Below, one piece after another: positions 23,601-38,600 of a DNA stretch of 64,000 bases. The translations under genes and the position numbers were made by a program. Below the pieces are notes generated by a model. It had not been told where the DNA came from. It was given only the letters and a program-made list of their open reading frames with translations, and did no database searches. Source of the stretch: Owenia fusiformis (lineage: Eukaryota > Annelida > Polychaeta > Sabellida > Oweniidae). The stretch lies in the NCBI GenBank assembly GCA_903813345.2, contig CAIIXF020000008.1:28148005-28212004 (forward strand). Direction: 5' to 3'. Numbering within the stretch: position 1 is the stretch's first letter; every line of letters begins with the position of its first letter.

Positions 23601-26600
23601 CTTAATTTTGAACAGTAGATGAACTCTATTGTCAATTATGAAATTAATATTAATTTAGTAAGTTAATATATGGGCATTAGATTGCATGGGTATATGCCCA
23701 TATTGGGCATTAGGTTTTAAGTCACTATATTTAGGCATTTTCTTATAGAGTTTTGGCCATTAAATGTAAGGAAACTCTAATGAGGCCCTATGTACATAAG
23801 TCAATCCGTTAAGTCCACTCATTTCAACGGGGATAAAAGTTGTTATTTCTGGGTCAATATTTGTTACAAGTTTACCACCCAAAGGGGTTAATGTTATTTA
23901 TAAGGGAGCTAAGGGTATACTATCAATATGTGTACAAACTCCAAGTTGTTTCCTTTTCTTAAATTGATTGCTATTATTGTAAGTGAAGGTCCTGCTTGTG
24001 TTGGTTACAATAAAGACCGCTCTTCCAAATAATAGCCAAATCGAGTCATGCCATTATTTGCTAAATATGGTTCTAAAGTGCTCATTTTCAAGGTCAGACT
24101 ATCTAAATGTCGTATAACATTTAGAACAAAATTCACACTATTAAGATTGAATATTTTGAGGGGGATTAAAATTGATTGATTATAATTCTTGTTGAATATT
24201 TTGAATGGGTGTTTCAATGTTAAGTCTTTGTTAAGTTAAGGTTAGTATTCTGTAATGGTTTATAAGATTATAGGGGCTACCCCTTGGGCATTTGTATATC
24301 CATCATGCTGTATTGTGTATGAGCTTTATTGAGCTTTATTGGGTCAGTGGCGTAAATCATGGAATTGTATACATGGTAGAATATGCCAAATTGATCTTTG
24401 GATTTGAATGTACACAAATTGGATTTGTAGAGTTTATATTGAGATAAGAAATTCAAAGCTTTAAATAAAATGTACTGTATGATATTATTGTTGAATAACA
24501 GTGTAGACATTTCTAGATGAATTGAGGCCATGAACTATTATTTTATTTTTGGCTTGCATCCTTTTTTAACAGTTTGTGGTTTTAATGGTTAGATGGGATG
24601 GAATTTAAGATTTGTACCTTTACTTATTTGAAATATTCCATGGAATATTTTTTAAATATTTTGTTATGATTCATATTTCCCTTTTAAGAGATTGATTCAG
24701 TGTCAAACATGTGAGTTTTTCACCAATATACTTGTTTGAATATTTCCAGTGGTTATCATTAACTTAATTAAATTAACTTTATGACAAAAAGAACCAGGAT
24801 TTGCTTATTGAAAATGTAAATTCTTCAACGATTTTAGTACATTTTATCAGCTCTTAGATCCAATTGTGTCTCACAGTTCAAACACATATTTACATAAAAA
24901 ATAACTCAACAAATAATTCTATTGACACCCAGTGTTGTACAAGAACCTTTTTATTGAGTTGGTTTTCATGTCAAACCTTCATTCATGTAATATTTATTTT
25001 GAAAATCTGAGATGTTTGAAAATCATTGTTGTATTTTGAGAACGCTACTTCATCGAATTTTTTACAAGAGATTTGTGTTTTCTGGCATAGCAACAATATT
25101 TACCAAATTCAAGGTCATTTATCAGAATGATAAAAATAGCATGCCTACACATTTAAATAAGTATGTTCCAAAATCATTATATATTGTTTATTGTTAATCA
25201 TAATATTGTTTCTTTGTTAATCCAAAGATTTTGTAAAAATTGAAATTTTCATTCAAATAAATGTACATGTACATAAAGTCTCACTTATGTTTGATGAATG
25301 GTTATTCTTATTGTAATATGTTGATTGTAATTTTTTTATTTAATTGATTAGAAAATTAATCTTTTTGTTTATAGGGAGGAGGCATTATCTCTCAGAGACC
25401 AAAGTGAAGAGTTATATGTATCAACTCTGCAAATCTATAGACCATATGCATAGGTAAGAGAAGGAATTAATTTTTAGATAATAATGAATTGTACACATCG
25501 GATATTTAGATGTTTCATCGAAAACATAGGCAAAATGTGATTTTTTACTTTTATTTGTAACAAAATTACCTGATTTGAGAATTTTTTGTTCACATGTTGT
25601 CAAAATATATATGCATCTTCTGTAGTCTAAATACCAATCTAAAAACAAAAATCTTATATGCTAAAAAAACATTAGATCTAAACTTTTTATTGTATGAGCT
25701 AAAATTAGCTAAAATTTATTTTTATTTTATAGATTATCAGATATTATAATTACTCTCTTCCAGGAATGGAATCTTCCATAGGGACGTTAAACCAGAAAAT
25801 ATTTTAATAAAAGATGAATTGCTCAAATTAGCAGACTTTGGTTCATGTCGGAGCGTGTACTCCAAGCAGCCATATACAGAATATATCTCAACACGTTGGT
25901 ATAGGGCACCCGAGTGCCTTCTCACTGACGGATATTACACACATAAGATGGACATGTGGAGTGTCGGCTGTGTCTTTTTTGAAATTTTAAGGTGAGTGCC
26001 CATAATTGAATATTAGCCTACCCTGAGACAAGCATTAAAAGGACAATGTGCAATTATTGTCAAATATCCCTATGGTCAAAATGAATCATTCGTAGGTGTA
26101 ACATGAAGAATAAAATGTCATATAATACTTTGGAAAGTATTAAAGTGCTCGGACACACATAAGCTGAGATAGGGATCATTTCGTTCAGTAAGGTTATATT
26201 GACTTACATGGGGCTGTGCACCATTGATTTAACATGAGGATATCAGCAGATCCCAATAGAGGCCATTGGTTTCCATTAATTATCACAGAAATACCAAAAA
26301 TACACTATGACCTGAATCGATTGCAAACTTAATAATTTCACAATACGACACAAATGGTTTATCTCATCAAATGTGCAAATATGAAGTTTGCAATCGATTC
26401 AGGTCATACTTAAAATTAAAAGATTGTACATTTTTTCATCATTTTTTCCCTACAAAATGGCTATAGAAAAATGCTTCAAAAACAACTTTTACACTTATCA
26501 AATATCATACAAGTTTGTAAAACCAAAGATTATACTATTATATTTCATTATGTAGTAACATATTTGGATAAGATGCAGGGATGCGTAGGATGTAAATGGA

Positions 26601-29600
26601 TTTTGACAGACACAAAAATACTTCCTGGTTTGGAATCTATGCCTCTACACTTCATGATTGAATTATGACCCTAATAAGTGGCCTATACATCAATACAGTG
26701 CTGAATATAGGTCAACAAGATACTAGTGTGCATATAAATGTAATAATTGAAGCAGAATACTCATTTTGAAAAATCAGATGAATTATTTTTTTCCCATGGG
26801 GAGATCCCAATGGAGGGTGTATAAGGTCCTTTGACACTCTGAATATCTTGAGTGAACGAAGCTCTCTTTTAGAGATGACAAATTCAACTATTTTCAAAGG
26901 GTAATCTTGTATGTATCCATATACATTATTACTCCTCAGATGTTTTATATTATTACCATTCAGATGTTTTATGTGTTTTCTATGCCATGGTTCTGTCATC
27001 TGGTGACCCCCTCTTGTCCAAGAAATATCTTTTCATCACATCCCTATCACTCCCCTATTTTCTTGATATCACACCTTGCCCTTGCCTCGGTTTTAGTGTA
27101 TAATCACTCCCAAAATTGTGCTTAACCTTTACCATGCTGCCTTATTTCAGCAAATATATCCCACGCAACTGGCTTATTTTTCAAAGAGTGCAAAAAATGA
27201 TATACCTGGACTAAATAATTAATATCTCAATAACTACTGAATGAATCTGGATAAAATTTTCACAAAGGGAAGATACAGTGGCCTGGCTCATGAAAAAAAA
27301 ATGTTCTCATGAATTTTTTCGTACATTAACACGACTGGGCATAAATATACCATGAATACTCCTCCGGAATCCGCCGCTCCGCCTCTTCGTCTGGTCAGAA
27401 TCCAAATCTGAATTTGCAGCGATCGAATGTTCAATTTTTCAATTCAGAAAATATTCTAGTTTCTATTTTCGATGACCGTTATCGGCTTCCAAGAGCCTAA
27501 AGAGCTCGAAATCGTAAACTATTTCCTCCACATTTTCGTTGTGATCGTATTTGTCCACCATTTTGTACGATTCGTTCACTAAAAACGACTAAAACACTGT
27601 TTAAATTGTTGAATTGAGAATTATTTTTCGAAATATCGCCATTTCTAGGTCAACAGGAAGTCATGTTAGGCACTGAATAAATCGGGCAATCTAATTGGAC
27701 AATACGAATGGCCCGAAAAAGTAAAGTTTTTAAAAGTTTGAAATCGGGCGTACGGGTCCGCCGGCAGTTGTGAGAGACATTTTAGTTTCGGCGGACGAGT
27801 CCGCCGGCAGCACGCTAAAGGTTAAGGCTTTGGTCATTTCAACTTGAATTAAAGGCATGTTGAGTGTAGGCTGTACCTTCTTTTTCAATTAAAAGCTTAG
27901 AGCTGTCTTTTGTACAGTCTTAAAAGGGATGGAGTCCAAAAATGTGGGAAAGTCATTTGCAAATATGATTTCATCAGGGAAAATGTTGATTTTTTTTAAT
28001 ACGTAAAAACCAAATGAACACCTTCAATTTAAAAAACAGATGAGGGGTAAACAAAAAGTTACAAAATAACTTTGTGTTTGTTATATCATCACAAAGTAAA
28101 AAATGTGTGAACACTTTTCTGAAATAAACATTAACTGTATGGTAAATTAAGTCTGTTTTATAATATATCTGATTCTTTATAAATCGCTATTACAGCCAAC
28201 CTTAGACACATACATATTGTTAAGTGATGAAATATTACACCATGCTACAAAACACAACACAATTTATCATTTCATTTCAACATCTGTCATATAATATTTT
28301 CACAGCTTTTAAGTTCATTTTTGATTGAGTCTGATAGCTCAATAGTGTCAACGTTTTGATTTATGGTCTACAAATAATTGATCAAAAGACCGATGAGTGA
28401 GTTAGCTCAAATAACATTTTTTCTGAAGAGCTTAGCTCTGGGGGTGGTTACTTATTCGTGTAGGGGTAAAAGATTATGTTTCGTTTAAAGAATTTTGATC
28501 CCCATATACTGGCTTCATTGGTCCATGCATTTGAGCAACCTTAATGATCAGGATTTCAAATTTTGATCTTTGGAATCGGGGGCACTATCTTATTATGATG
28601 AGAGGAAATAAATGTGTGCATCAATGTTGTGTTTCTTCTTCCTCCTAACTATCTACAGGTATATACCTATATACCTAGAAGGAATGTGAATTGCTGTTTA
28701 ACTCATGTATATTGTAATTATTAAGAAACAAAGGGAAAAGTATGACATTCACATTTCATGAGTCTAAAAGGTATTATCATAAACATTTTTTCAAAAACTA
28801 AAAGACCCCTCAAAATGGATATCAATAATTTTGAAGGCTTTGATAGAGCTAGAAAATGTTTGAGTATTCTTTTAAAGATGGCATCACAGAAGTTAATGTT
28901 GGAATAAAAAACTTGATATATCACGCTTCTTCATTGGGCTTTCCTGCAACAAATGTAATGAAATACAAGGGACAATCGATAAATTTCGCAACCATTAACA
29001 ATTGCAATAAATTGCAATCTGATAAAATATTTGAAGTCATGTCATCAAACCTTTAACAATTATTTCCAAAACTAAAGGCCCCTCCAAAATTGTTAGAAAC
29101 AGAGGGTCACTTGTATAATTTATTGATCACCCCTCGTACCTTTAGACTATACGGATACTGACACATGTATTTCTGTTGTTTCAGTTTACACCCACTGTTC
29201 CCTGGTTCCAATGAAGTGGACCAGATTGCCAAGATCCATGACGTACTAGGAACCCCTGATCCTAGTGTGCTCAATAAACTTAGGAAGTAAGTTGACTGTT
29301 TAGGGCATGGAACACTATGTTTTTATGTAGGCTTCAGTGCTTAAACATTTATGGATATCGAAGATGCATCTCTGAACATGTCTGAAAATCGGACAAAGTG
29401 TTTACAGAGCTCTAGAGAATTTGAGGTGTTAAGTCATGCAATTAATTTTGTGTACTTTAGAATTAATTGAACATTTGAAGTGTTGGTTATGACAGAAATT
29501 CATTGTTTATTCACATGCGATAACACTACATTGCCGTTTTTTGGGTGGACTTCTGTAAACAATAAAAGCAAAAAATGTAATTGATGACATGAAAAATTTT

Positions 29601-32600
29601 CCAAAATTGAAACTATCATACTTTGGTCAAATTGGTAATTTTCTCCTTTTTAGTAAAACTCGAGGAATGAATTTCAACTTCCCATCAAAGAAAGGAGTCG
29701 GCATCGAGAAGTACCTCCCTCATGCGTCCCAGAGTGCAATAGAGTTAATTTACGATATGTGTGCGTACGACCCTGATGAACGGATGTCAGCAAAACAGGC
29801 TCTTAAACATTCATACTTTAAAGAATTAAGGTAAGAAAAATACCCTTACACATGAGCTACATTATATTGGACAATGTGAAATATCAATGTGTAATTTTCT
29901 CCCAAAAAACTTGATTTCCAAAAATTTAGCATTGTAGGAACAATAATGTTACTCCAGTTGTAACATATTATGAACAGAGGAGTGGGAGGGGTTGAGTCTT
30001 TTAGCAATGAGTAAAATCTATATAGATAGATTCAATTTAGAAATCCCTCATTTTAGGAGACTATCATCTGATCACACTCTGAACTTTCATTCATGATTTT
30101 AGTAAGTTATGAGTAAAATAGAGGTCACTGTCTGTTTATACACTACCTTAGCTGGGCCATGAGTTTTCTTGTGTACATGCTATAATTTGTTTTCATATTG
30201 TGTGATAAGACAGTAAACAAGGAACACATTTTAAAAGATCCAGACACATAAAAAGCCCATTTCACATGCATTATTGCATGTAGTACCGCTATGTGTTATT
30301 GGTTATTATGTGTTTTTTATTGACAATTTGTGGGAAAGTGACAATTTTTTCTTGAAATCGGGTTAAAATTGATTTCAAATTCCTATTAGCTTCTTAGCAA
30401 CAGTAAATTGAATACTGTCCTGGGGTCAACTTATTTTTAGACAACCCACATATAAAACTTCATGGTATAGGTTTTAAATATAAGTGAAGGGAGAGAAATA
30501 TGGAAAAAAGGCATGAAAACTATATATGAACAGACTAAAGAAATATAATTTGTAGATGTATAAAATTAAATCAGTGAGAAAATTCACGTGTTTTAAAGAG
30601 AAAGTGTAACCAAATTTGCATTTTATGTCTGGGTAACATTCATTTCATGATTGCACGTATATATATATAGTCTATACTCTATAGCAACCTACCTACCCAA
30701 AATATTACATGGTGTGTTCAATGGAGATTGGAGCACTTTTTAACTAAAAATGATCATCTGGCAAATAATGCTATTAACCAGTTCAAATATGAGGTGAAAA
30801 TGTGAGTTGTGTTTTTAGTGTACAGTCAGATTTTAATGAGTGTTACTTCATTAAAGTTGTATGTATGTTTGTGACTTGTGATTGGTTTTATTTGTTGGAC
30901 AGGGGAATGATGCCAGACTGTTTGTATAATTAAAATTCTGTAGGCTGATATGAATGACTTGGCTATAGTGGCTTTCCGTTGGTCTAAAGTCGGGAAAATA
31001 AATATTCCAAAACAAATACCAAATATTAAGTTGAACCTCAACCTCAGTTTTGTTGATTTTTAAGAAATTTAGTTGTTGCCTAGTAGTTTGTTTGCCAAAC
31101 AATGTTTTCATTGCTTGATTGACAAGTTTTATGTCTGCCTAACAAACTAGATGCAAGTACAAATACATTTATTTACAAAGTTGTTTGAAATCTACAAAAA
31201 ATATTTCTACACTTGGGGATTTAAAATTTATTTTTCAACCTTGAAATCTTCCGAAATGTAATTTCTACATTGAGTAGAACAAACCTAACCAGTTTGTTTT
31301 TTCATAAATCTGTGCTTTTTCAAACAACTGCCAGACATGTTTATTGATAATTCACTTGTATCTTACCTGACTAAGGAGATAGAACAATGTTGTTTACTGA
31401 TTGAATAACCATATCAGATACATGTAGGCATTGTTGAATAACTAAGATCATTGTTAAATAAATAAGAGGACACTTATACCTAAATATTGACATCTATACG
31501 ACATGTTAATATTACAACTGAAATGACCATTGAAAAGTCAATAAAATATAGAGAAAGAATGCTACCTCGTTTGACTTATTAGGACTTCATATTATAAATA
31601 ATTTGTTATAGAACAAATCTAAAAAATCTTCAATAGGTAAAATATTATAGAAATAAGAAGAAAATAATTTAATAACCTGATATCAAGATGAATTGCTTCT
31701 GTGTTTGATATAAATAGTATAAATTATGTTTAAATATTTGATATGTAGATTAGACATGTTCCAGACAATATTCAACACCTTTGACCTTTTAGCACTAATG
31801 TCTATTGTATTCCTCTCTGCTTAAACTTATTTCAGTTTATTTCTCTCTAAAATTGGAAGTATTCAATTTTCTAATATTTCTATATTATAATTTTTGTTTG
31901 TACATGTACATGTACTTGGGTATGAATGTACTTAAAGAATAAATATTATTTAGCGTGTTTGCTACATTTTTTCCTTGCTAATTCCTCTTTTTTATCATGG
32001 TACCCTAATCCTAAGGAGTCACATTTATTGAAGTTTTGATACAAAATATTATATCACTGTATACTGATTCAGTTCAATAGAAGTGTGTGTTTATTATTTC
32101 AGTAGTGATATTGAAATATTGACACAACCATTTGGCTTCATTTTCAAGAAATTTTCAAAAATGGATTATTAAATTCATTGATAATGTTTTCAAAGTAGAT
32201 GTTATAATTAATTAAATATCTGATGTCTCTGATGTTGGCAGCTTTTCGCACCTTAGTTGACAAAACAATAGAACTTATCTTATCTTATAAAATAACAATC
32301 ATCCACAGGCAATCCACTTTGTAATTACACAGCAATCAGTTATCCAGTAGGTAAGTGTCATTGTGATACCCTTTTCTTGAACTTTCCAAAGTCGCATACT
32401 TAACAGCGGATATGTGTCTGGTAAATCAGGATTGGATCACGTTATTTAGTTTCGTTTTGATGGAAACTGCTTTGTTCGAATCCTGATATTTCTTTGGGTT
32501 CATTCAAATATCAAAATTGGAGGTAACTTATATCATGTTTTTGCTGGAAATGAGAATCTTGAAACTTGATATGTTTCAGTATGGATATTATAAGGATTTA

Positions 32601-35600
32601 TTAAGAACAAAAAATAAAAATATCCGTGTCATTGAAAAAACTATTGTACGTTAAAGTTAGGAAGTATTGAATTGTTATCTAATATTATATTTTCATAATA
32701 CTTATGAATTAATTCAACAATGATAAGTTGACTTTTAGAAGTGCGGCACAATCAATCAATTAGATAACGTCAACTCTTGAAGTTATTTTACACGGAGCTA
32801 CTGATGAAGGAATTCCAGCCAAGGCTCACTCTCATGATAACCTGAGTCTCAAGTTTATCTAGCGTTTTATGACCCAGGTGCATGCCGATATAACATTAGG
32901 TTTTATGGGAAAGTATGAAGCGTTTTAACATTGAGTCCTGATCTTATTGAGATCCTCTTGGAATTAATGCAGGGTTTTAATGCAGGATATAATGCAGGAA
33001 AAATCTGACAGACACAGTTGCATCAGGTGCAGTAAAAAATTTATTGATTTATTAATTTAACGTAAGACCATATATAGTATTGTGAAAGTAAATGAAGAGA
33101 CGGCTTAATTGTGGGGTTGATGCATGAGAAATAATTTTTTACATGTAAGTTGACCCAGAAAATCCTAAAAATATTTCCAAAGAAGTATCAGATTTATAAA
33201 TATGAAATTTTAGTTGTTGACTGTAATTTGAGGTCTAGATTTCAAGGATACGATTTTCATTCTCAGAAAAACTTATTATATAAACTTGATATTACGGATA
33301 TTTATCTGCGAGGAAGTTGACCTACCCAGATTTATTTTCCTTGAAATGTCTATTTAGTGATAGGTAGCAGATACATCAGTATATGTTGTACTCTTGACTT
33401 ACCATATAAGGAAAGATGAAAAATTAAATTCTGCGAATTTCAATTAAGAAGAACAAATACAATTACGAACAAAACTAAGATAATGCATAGATATTATCGT
33501 AATAGTATATATTACAGTTAATCTTGATGGTTACGAAAATATCTAATGCTAAATTATATCAGAATTTGGAGAAGATTGTAGATTTCATTATCGGGTTGTT
33601 CTTTAGTGGATGTAGGCACTCATATTGTGTTATTTTGTTTTAAAGTTATTAATGCAGTGAATGGACGGAATTATGTTTCAACAAGAGAAGTAATTATTTT
33701 ATTTGTTTGTTCGTTTGTTTTAATCAAGTAACTTGAAAATTTAAAGCCAGTTTTACACAATACAATACAATATTATACAATACAATACAATATAAAATTT
33801 GAAGTTAATTTTATGTGGTTACAATATCATACAATACAACACAACACAATACAATATAATACAATACAATACAATATTATGCAATACAATACAATATAAA
33901 GAAATTGAAGTCAGTTTTATATGGTTACAATATCATACAATACAACACAAACAATAGAATACAATACAATACAATATGATACAATATAATACAATACAAT
34001 ATTAGACAATACAATACAATATAGAAATTTGAAGTCAGTTTTATATGGTTACAATACATACGATATTATACAATACAATACAATACAATATAGAAATTTT
34101 AAGTCAGTTTTATATGGTTACAATATCATACAATACAACACAACACAATAAAATACAATACAATACAATATGATACAATATAATACAATACAATATTATA
34201 CAATATAGAAATTTGAAGTCAATTTTATATGGTTACAATACAATACAATACAATTAAATACAAGTAATAGCTTTTAAAACAAGGACTGCAAAACGTGACC
34301 AAGAAGTTAGATGCACCATGAGAACGAGTAAGTGGAATGACAGTGCGTTGGTCCACCTTATTATAAAAGGTTGTAATTAAGCAATGTAAACCTAGTAGTA
34401 CTTGAAACTTGAGAGAGTTGTTATAGGCAAGTGCGTCAAGTTCAAACTGGTGTGGGCAAATTCAAATAGGTGCGAGCAAATAATGACTGAGTGAAATGGT
34501 GAGGGAAAATGACACTGAAACATTATGCATGTCACTTATTCATTAATTGGTTTATCTTGGTGGATCGAGTTGGATAGTTTGTATTTGGATTCTTAGGTTC
34601 AATTTAGCCAATTTTAGGTGAGTTCCCAGGTGAGTTACTTTGAGATACATTTGTATTGACAAGTTAATATTAAGTGAGTTCAGTGATTATTTATCATCTG
34701 TATGTAGACTGGAGATTAAGTTTGCCAATACAAAGGCAGGCCTCAGGCCAGGGGGAGAGCTGGCCAGAAATCCTTTCAAAATCACACAGTTTTTAACAAT
34801 TCTGAGCACTTTTTTCATGATTTTTTCACCAAAACTGTCAAAAATCTTCCCTCCCCTTGGCAAAAGCTGGCTACAGGCAAGAAAGAGTAATTTAGTGCAT
34901 CAAAAAGTATTCAGTTTGTGGAAATTACATACCCTTGCCATGGTAAGTGAATATAATGACATAAAATGTTAATTTCCTGGGGTTGTTGTATGTATTAAAC
35001 TTAATATCCAAACAAGGAGATATAACCAATTAATTAAGAATAAAAGGAACTGAATAATATGGCCATTAGTTGATCTTTTAACATTTGACAGGATGAAATT
35101 ACATTACCCAGATAAAATATAATTATCATGATTAAGACAGACTAGAAATCATATCATATGGCATTTAGGATGACTAATCAATCATGGTAATATGAGAATG
35201 TGTTGTGTAATTATCATTACCCTCTGCAAAGTAATCAACTTTATTTCACTCTTTAGATTTCTGAGAAACCCCAAATCTTGATGATTGAAAAAACCTCATC
35301 TCACTCATACATCCCTCGATATCACTGGTGATTTTTACTGAAGTCGGCCATCTCTTTTGATTTAATGAAGTTAATCTACAGAGCTCTCTGATTGGTTAGA
35401 AACTACATGTAAACTGCAAAATGATTGATCATAGTCAGTGTTTTGTACACTTAGACTATTTGCTCAGGGTAATAATTCTTGATATTGCTTGAAAAACTAT
35501 TTGTCTTGAAAGATGTACAGAAATGATTTCAGCATGATTTGGTTGGTTGGTATGGTAACAGCCAGCTAATTGTCTTATAAAATATAGCAGGGGTCTGCAA

Positions 35601-38600
35601 AACAACACAATTCTGAAGTTTGTCAAATAAATTGAAATTATGAAATTGATGAAGATAATCAATTTCAATGAATCTAGAAACAGCCAAGTTGCAAATGGAC
35701 CAGGTTTTCTCTGTCTTTGTCCATTGGGCTTTTCTGGTAATAATACGTTGCAAACTGCTCGATGAATCTATACTCGTACCATAGTAGAACACTTGGAATA
35801 TATTTATATACCTTCAGAACTAGGGAAACAAACAAACAAATGTCCTCCATTTGCAACTTCGCTGTAGTCTGTATTTCTTTAAAAGGAATACAGGATACAG
35901 TATGGGGGTATAGTAGTGTGAAAATATGAGCTAAATTACATCTGGGAATTTATGGTGCATTGAATCTGTTTTTCAAGTTTTGCTTTACATGCATTGCATA
36001 TGCATTTCAGTATATATATTGTGTTTCATGAATTCATTTCAAAGGCATGAAGAAAACAATGAGTGTTTATTAATTTTGTTATATGCCATCGATAGCCAAT
36101 AATATTTTGAACTGACCCCTTTATTTAATATATAACCAAATCAAAAGCTAGATATTCCATTCTCATATTGAAGATTTGAAAGTGCGCATATGTCTGACAT
36201 GAGCATTTCTTCAATTTCTTGACAAACATAGATATGCTTATTGGTATATTCATTTTTAAAAGTGATTGCTTCAATACAAATAGATTTATAAGTTCAGAAA
36301 AAGATCATTAAACTTGGTGTAAAAAAGATTGAATTTTGGGATATTTGTGAAGAGCCACTTACTGAAACTATCACATGGATACAAAAACTATCACGTGGAT
36401 GTTAAGTGCAGGTTGAACTAACAACCGGATGACAAAAGAACAACTCTTTGAACCTTAAAAATATATTTATTTTAAAGTTAAGTTTATATGCTGAGGTATT
36501 GAAGACAGGGAATTAAGAAGCTTTGAAGAACTCTGAAAGTTTTCATCCCAGACTTCTTTTCAGTTTAAGTCAAACTTCTAGATTTTCTTAAGAGCTGGCA
36601 GGTAAGAACCTGATATTCATTCTAAAAGACACTCAAAATCTTCTTGGAGAGCACCCATTTTATTGGTGTCAAACAACAAACATCAAGAAAAATGAACTGA
36701 ACTTGTAATACATTGAGTGAGATATTCGTGAGAAAATTATCAACTTGAGGATGAATAATCACTCATCATGAATAAATATTCTGCAGAAACCTGCCACTAG
36801 AATAGTATTGCACTAAGGTGATTTAATTTATTTAAATTACTGTATTATAGTAGCTTAACTAGTCAGAACTTTTAAGAAAAAAAATGTGGTTTGGAGGATC
36901 ATTTAGTGCTGGAACCAAACTTGAATAACTGTTGATAGGTTGACGGAATCAAAAACAGAGAAATAAATGTTAATATATTAAAGAATTTATAAATATAGAA
37001 TAATAAGGATATACAGAAAAAAAACCAACTTGATGCATGGTTTATAGCTAAGGATGCCAAAAGACAAAACTACATGGGAATTAAATGCAATCAATTAAAC
37101 ACATCAAAATAAGTGATGTTCATTGAAGTTCTGAATATCAATACAGCAAACTGCTAAATAACAAATAAGGAAGAGCAAAAGCAGCAATTTTCAAAATTTC
37201 AAAATCTTTAAAATCATTTAAAAACAGTACAGTTATATGCTTACTAGGTGTTTGTAGTTAATATATCCACTCACTGTATAGTTAATAGTTTAATGGCAGT
37301 TCACCTAGATACAGAGACAGAACTTGAAAGAAGTTGTATGTTTCCAAGAATAAATTCATGCTACAATAACAGGTAGGATTAAAATTGTATCATGTATAAC
37401 TTATTGTTTGATTCAAGATTATTGTATGATTATTGTATGATGTATGGCTGTTGTATGATGTAGGATTTATTGTATGATATATGACCAATTTCTATTTCAT
37501 TATCATTTTATTAACCTTTATTTAAAACTCACTGTGTTTTTTATTCAAGTTGTCTGGATCTCATGTGCCAGACCACATATATTATTGAAACTCGGGACCA
37601 AACACAAAACCATAATGTTAATGTGCATTAAAATCATGTTTTGATCTAAATATAGGGTAATATCAATCTATATGACTGACTTAAAGCTTGTACAAAATGC
37701 ATCGTGTCAAAATGCATCGTGAAGTAGGATTTTGTGCCCATTAAACACCTCAAAAATCCTTTGTTATATGAAGCTTTTTGTCAAAATGCTTCATGAAGAA
37801 GCAATTAAAGCTGCTGTGTAACTCGAATCATTTTAATGTAGTCTAGGCATTTTCTTAAATTGGGTCAAGGTTTATGTTCACTTAGAACTTTTATACAAAT
37901 TGTGTCCTGCATGAGACAAAAGTTTCAAAATCCTGCCTACCTCAATAGAAACATCAATTGCTATAACAACTCCAAAATTCTAGATGTTATTAAGAAATAA
38001 AACTTCACTTTAATCATGTATAAACCAATTGAAAACTGGAACTTATTCAAGTTGTCATGGCGCCAACAGAATGCCAAGTAAAGTAATGATTGTCAAGTTT
38101 CTTGGATACCAAATTATTTTAAGAAAATTGATTTGAAGTGAAATGTTATATGTCACGCTGAGAGTGTCTCTTGATACTTTGATCAAAGGAGCCTTTCAAT
38201 TACAATTTTAATTGCAACAGGTTAGTCCTAAATAAAGATAAGGAAACACAATAGGCAAAGAGTAATTCAATACAATAATGTTTTGTTAGGTATTTATATG
38301 GGATCCTATGATCCAAATTGGACAGTAAAACCTGTTTTTAAAGAACAGTTTTCAATTCACAGAAATCGAAGTCTGATTTTTGATTTTGATTTAAACTTGT
38401 CTGAATGAACACCTTAAAGGAACACCTCTCTATGTGGAACAGTTTTCAATAGTATAGTTTCCATATAGCTTTTGAAATCTCGCTAAATCTCGTTTTTCGT
38501 GAGATTTTAAGAGACTTGCATATTAGACCTCTAATGACTTACATTACCTTCTTTTAAATGGCATATTTGAATTCAGTGGAATTTTTTCTCCTTTAATATC

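Noticed and set aside
29589-29653. Upstream part of the open frame at MOK exon 8, with an ATG
   Set aside because: The kinase family alignment and the TTTTTAG acceptor place the exon start at 29654.
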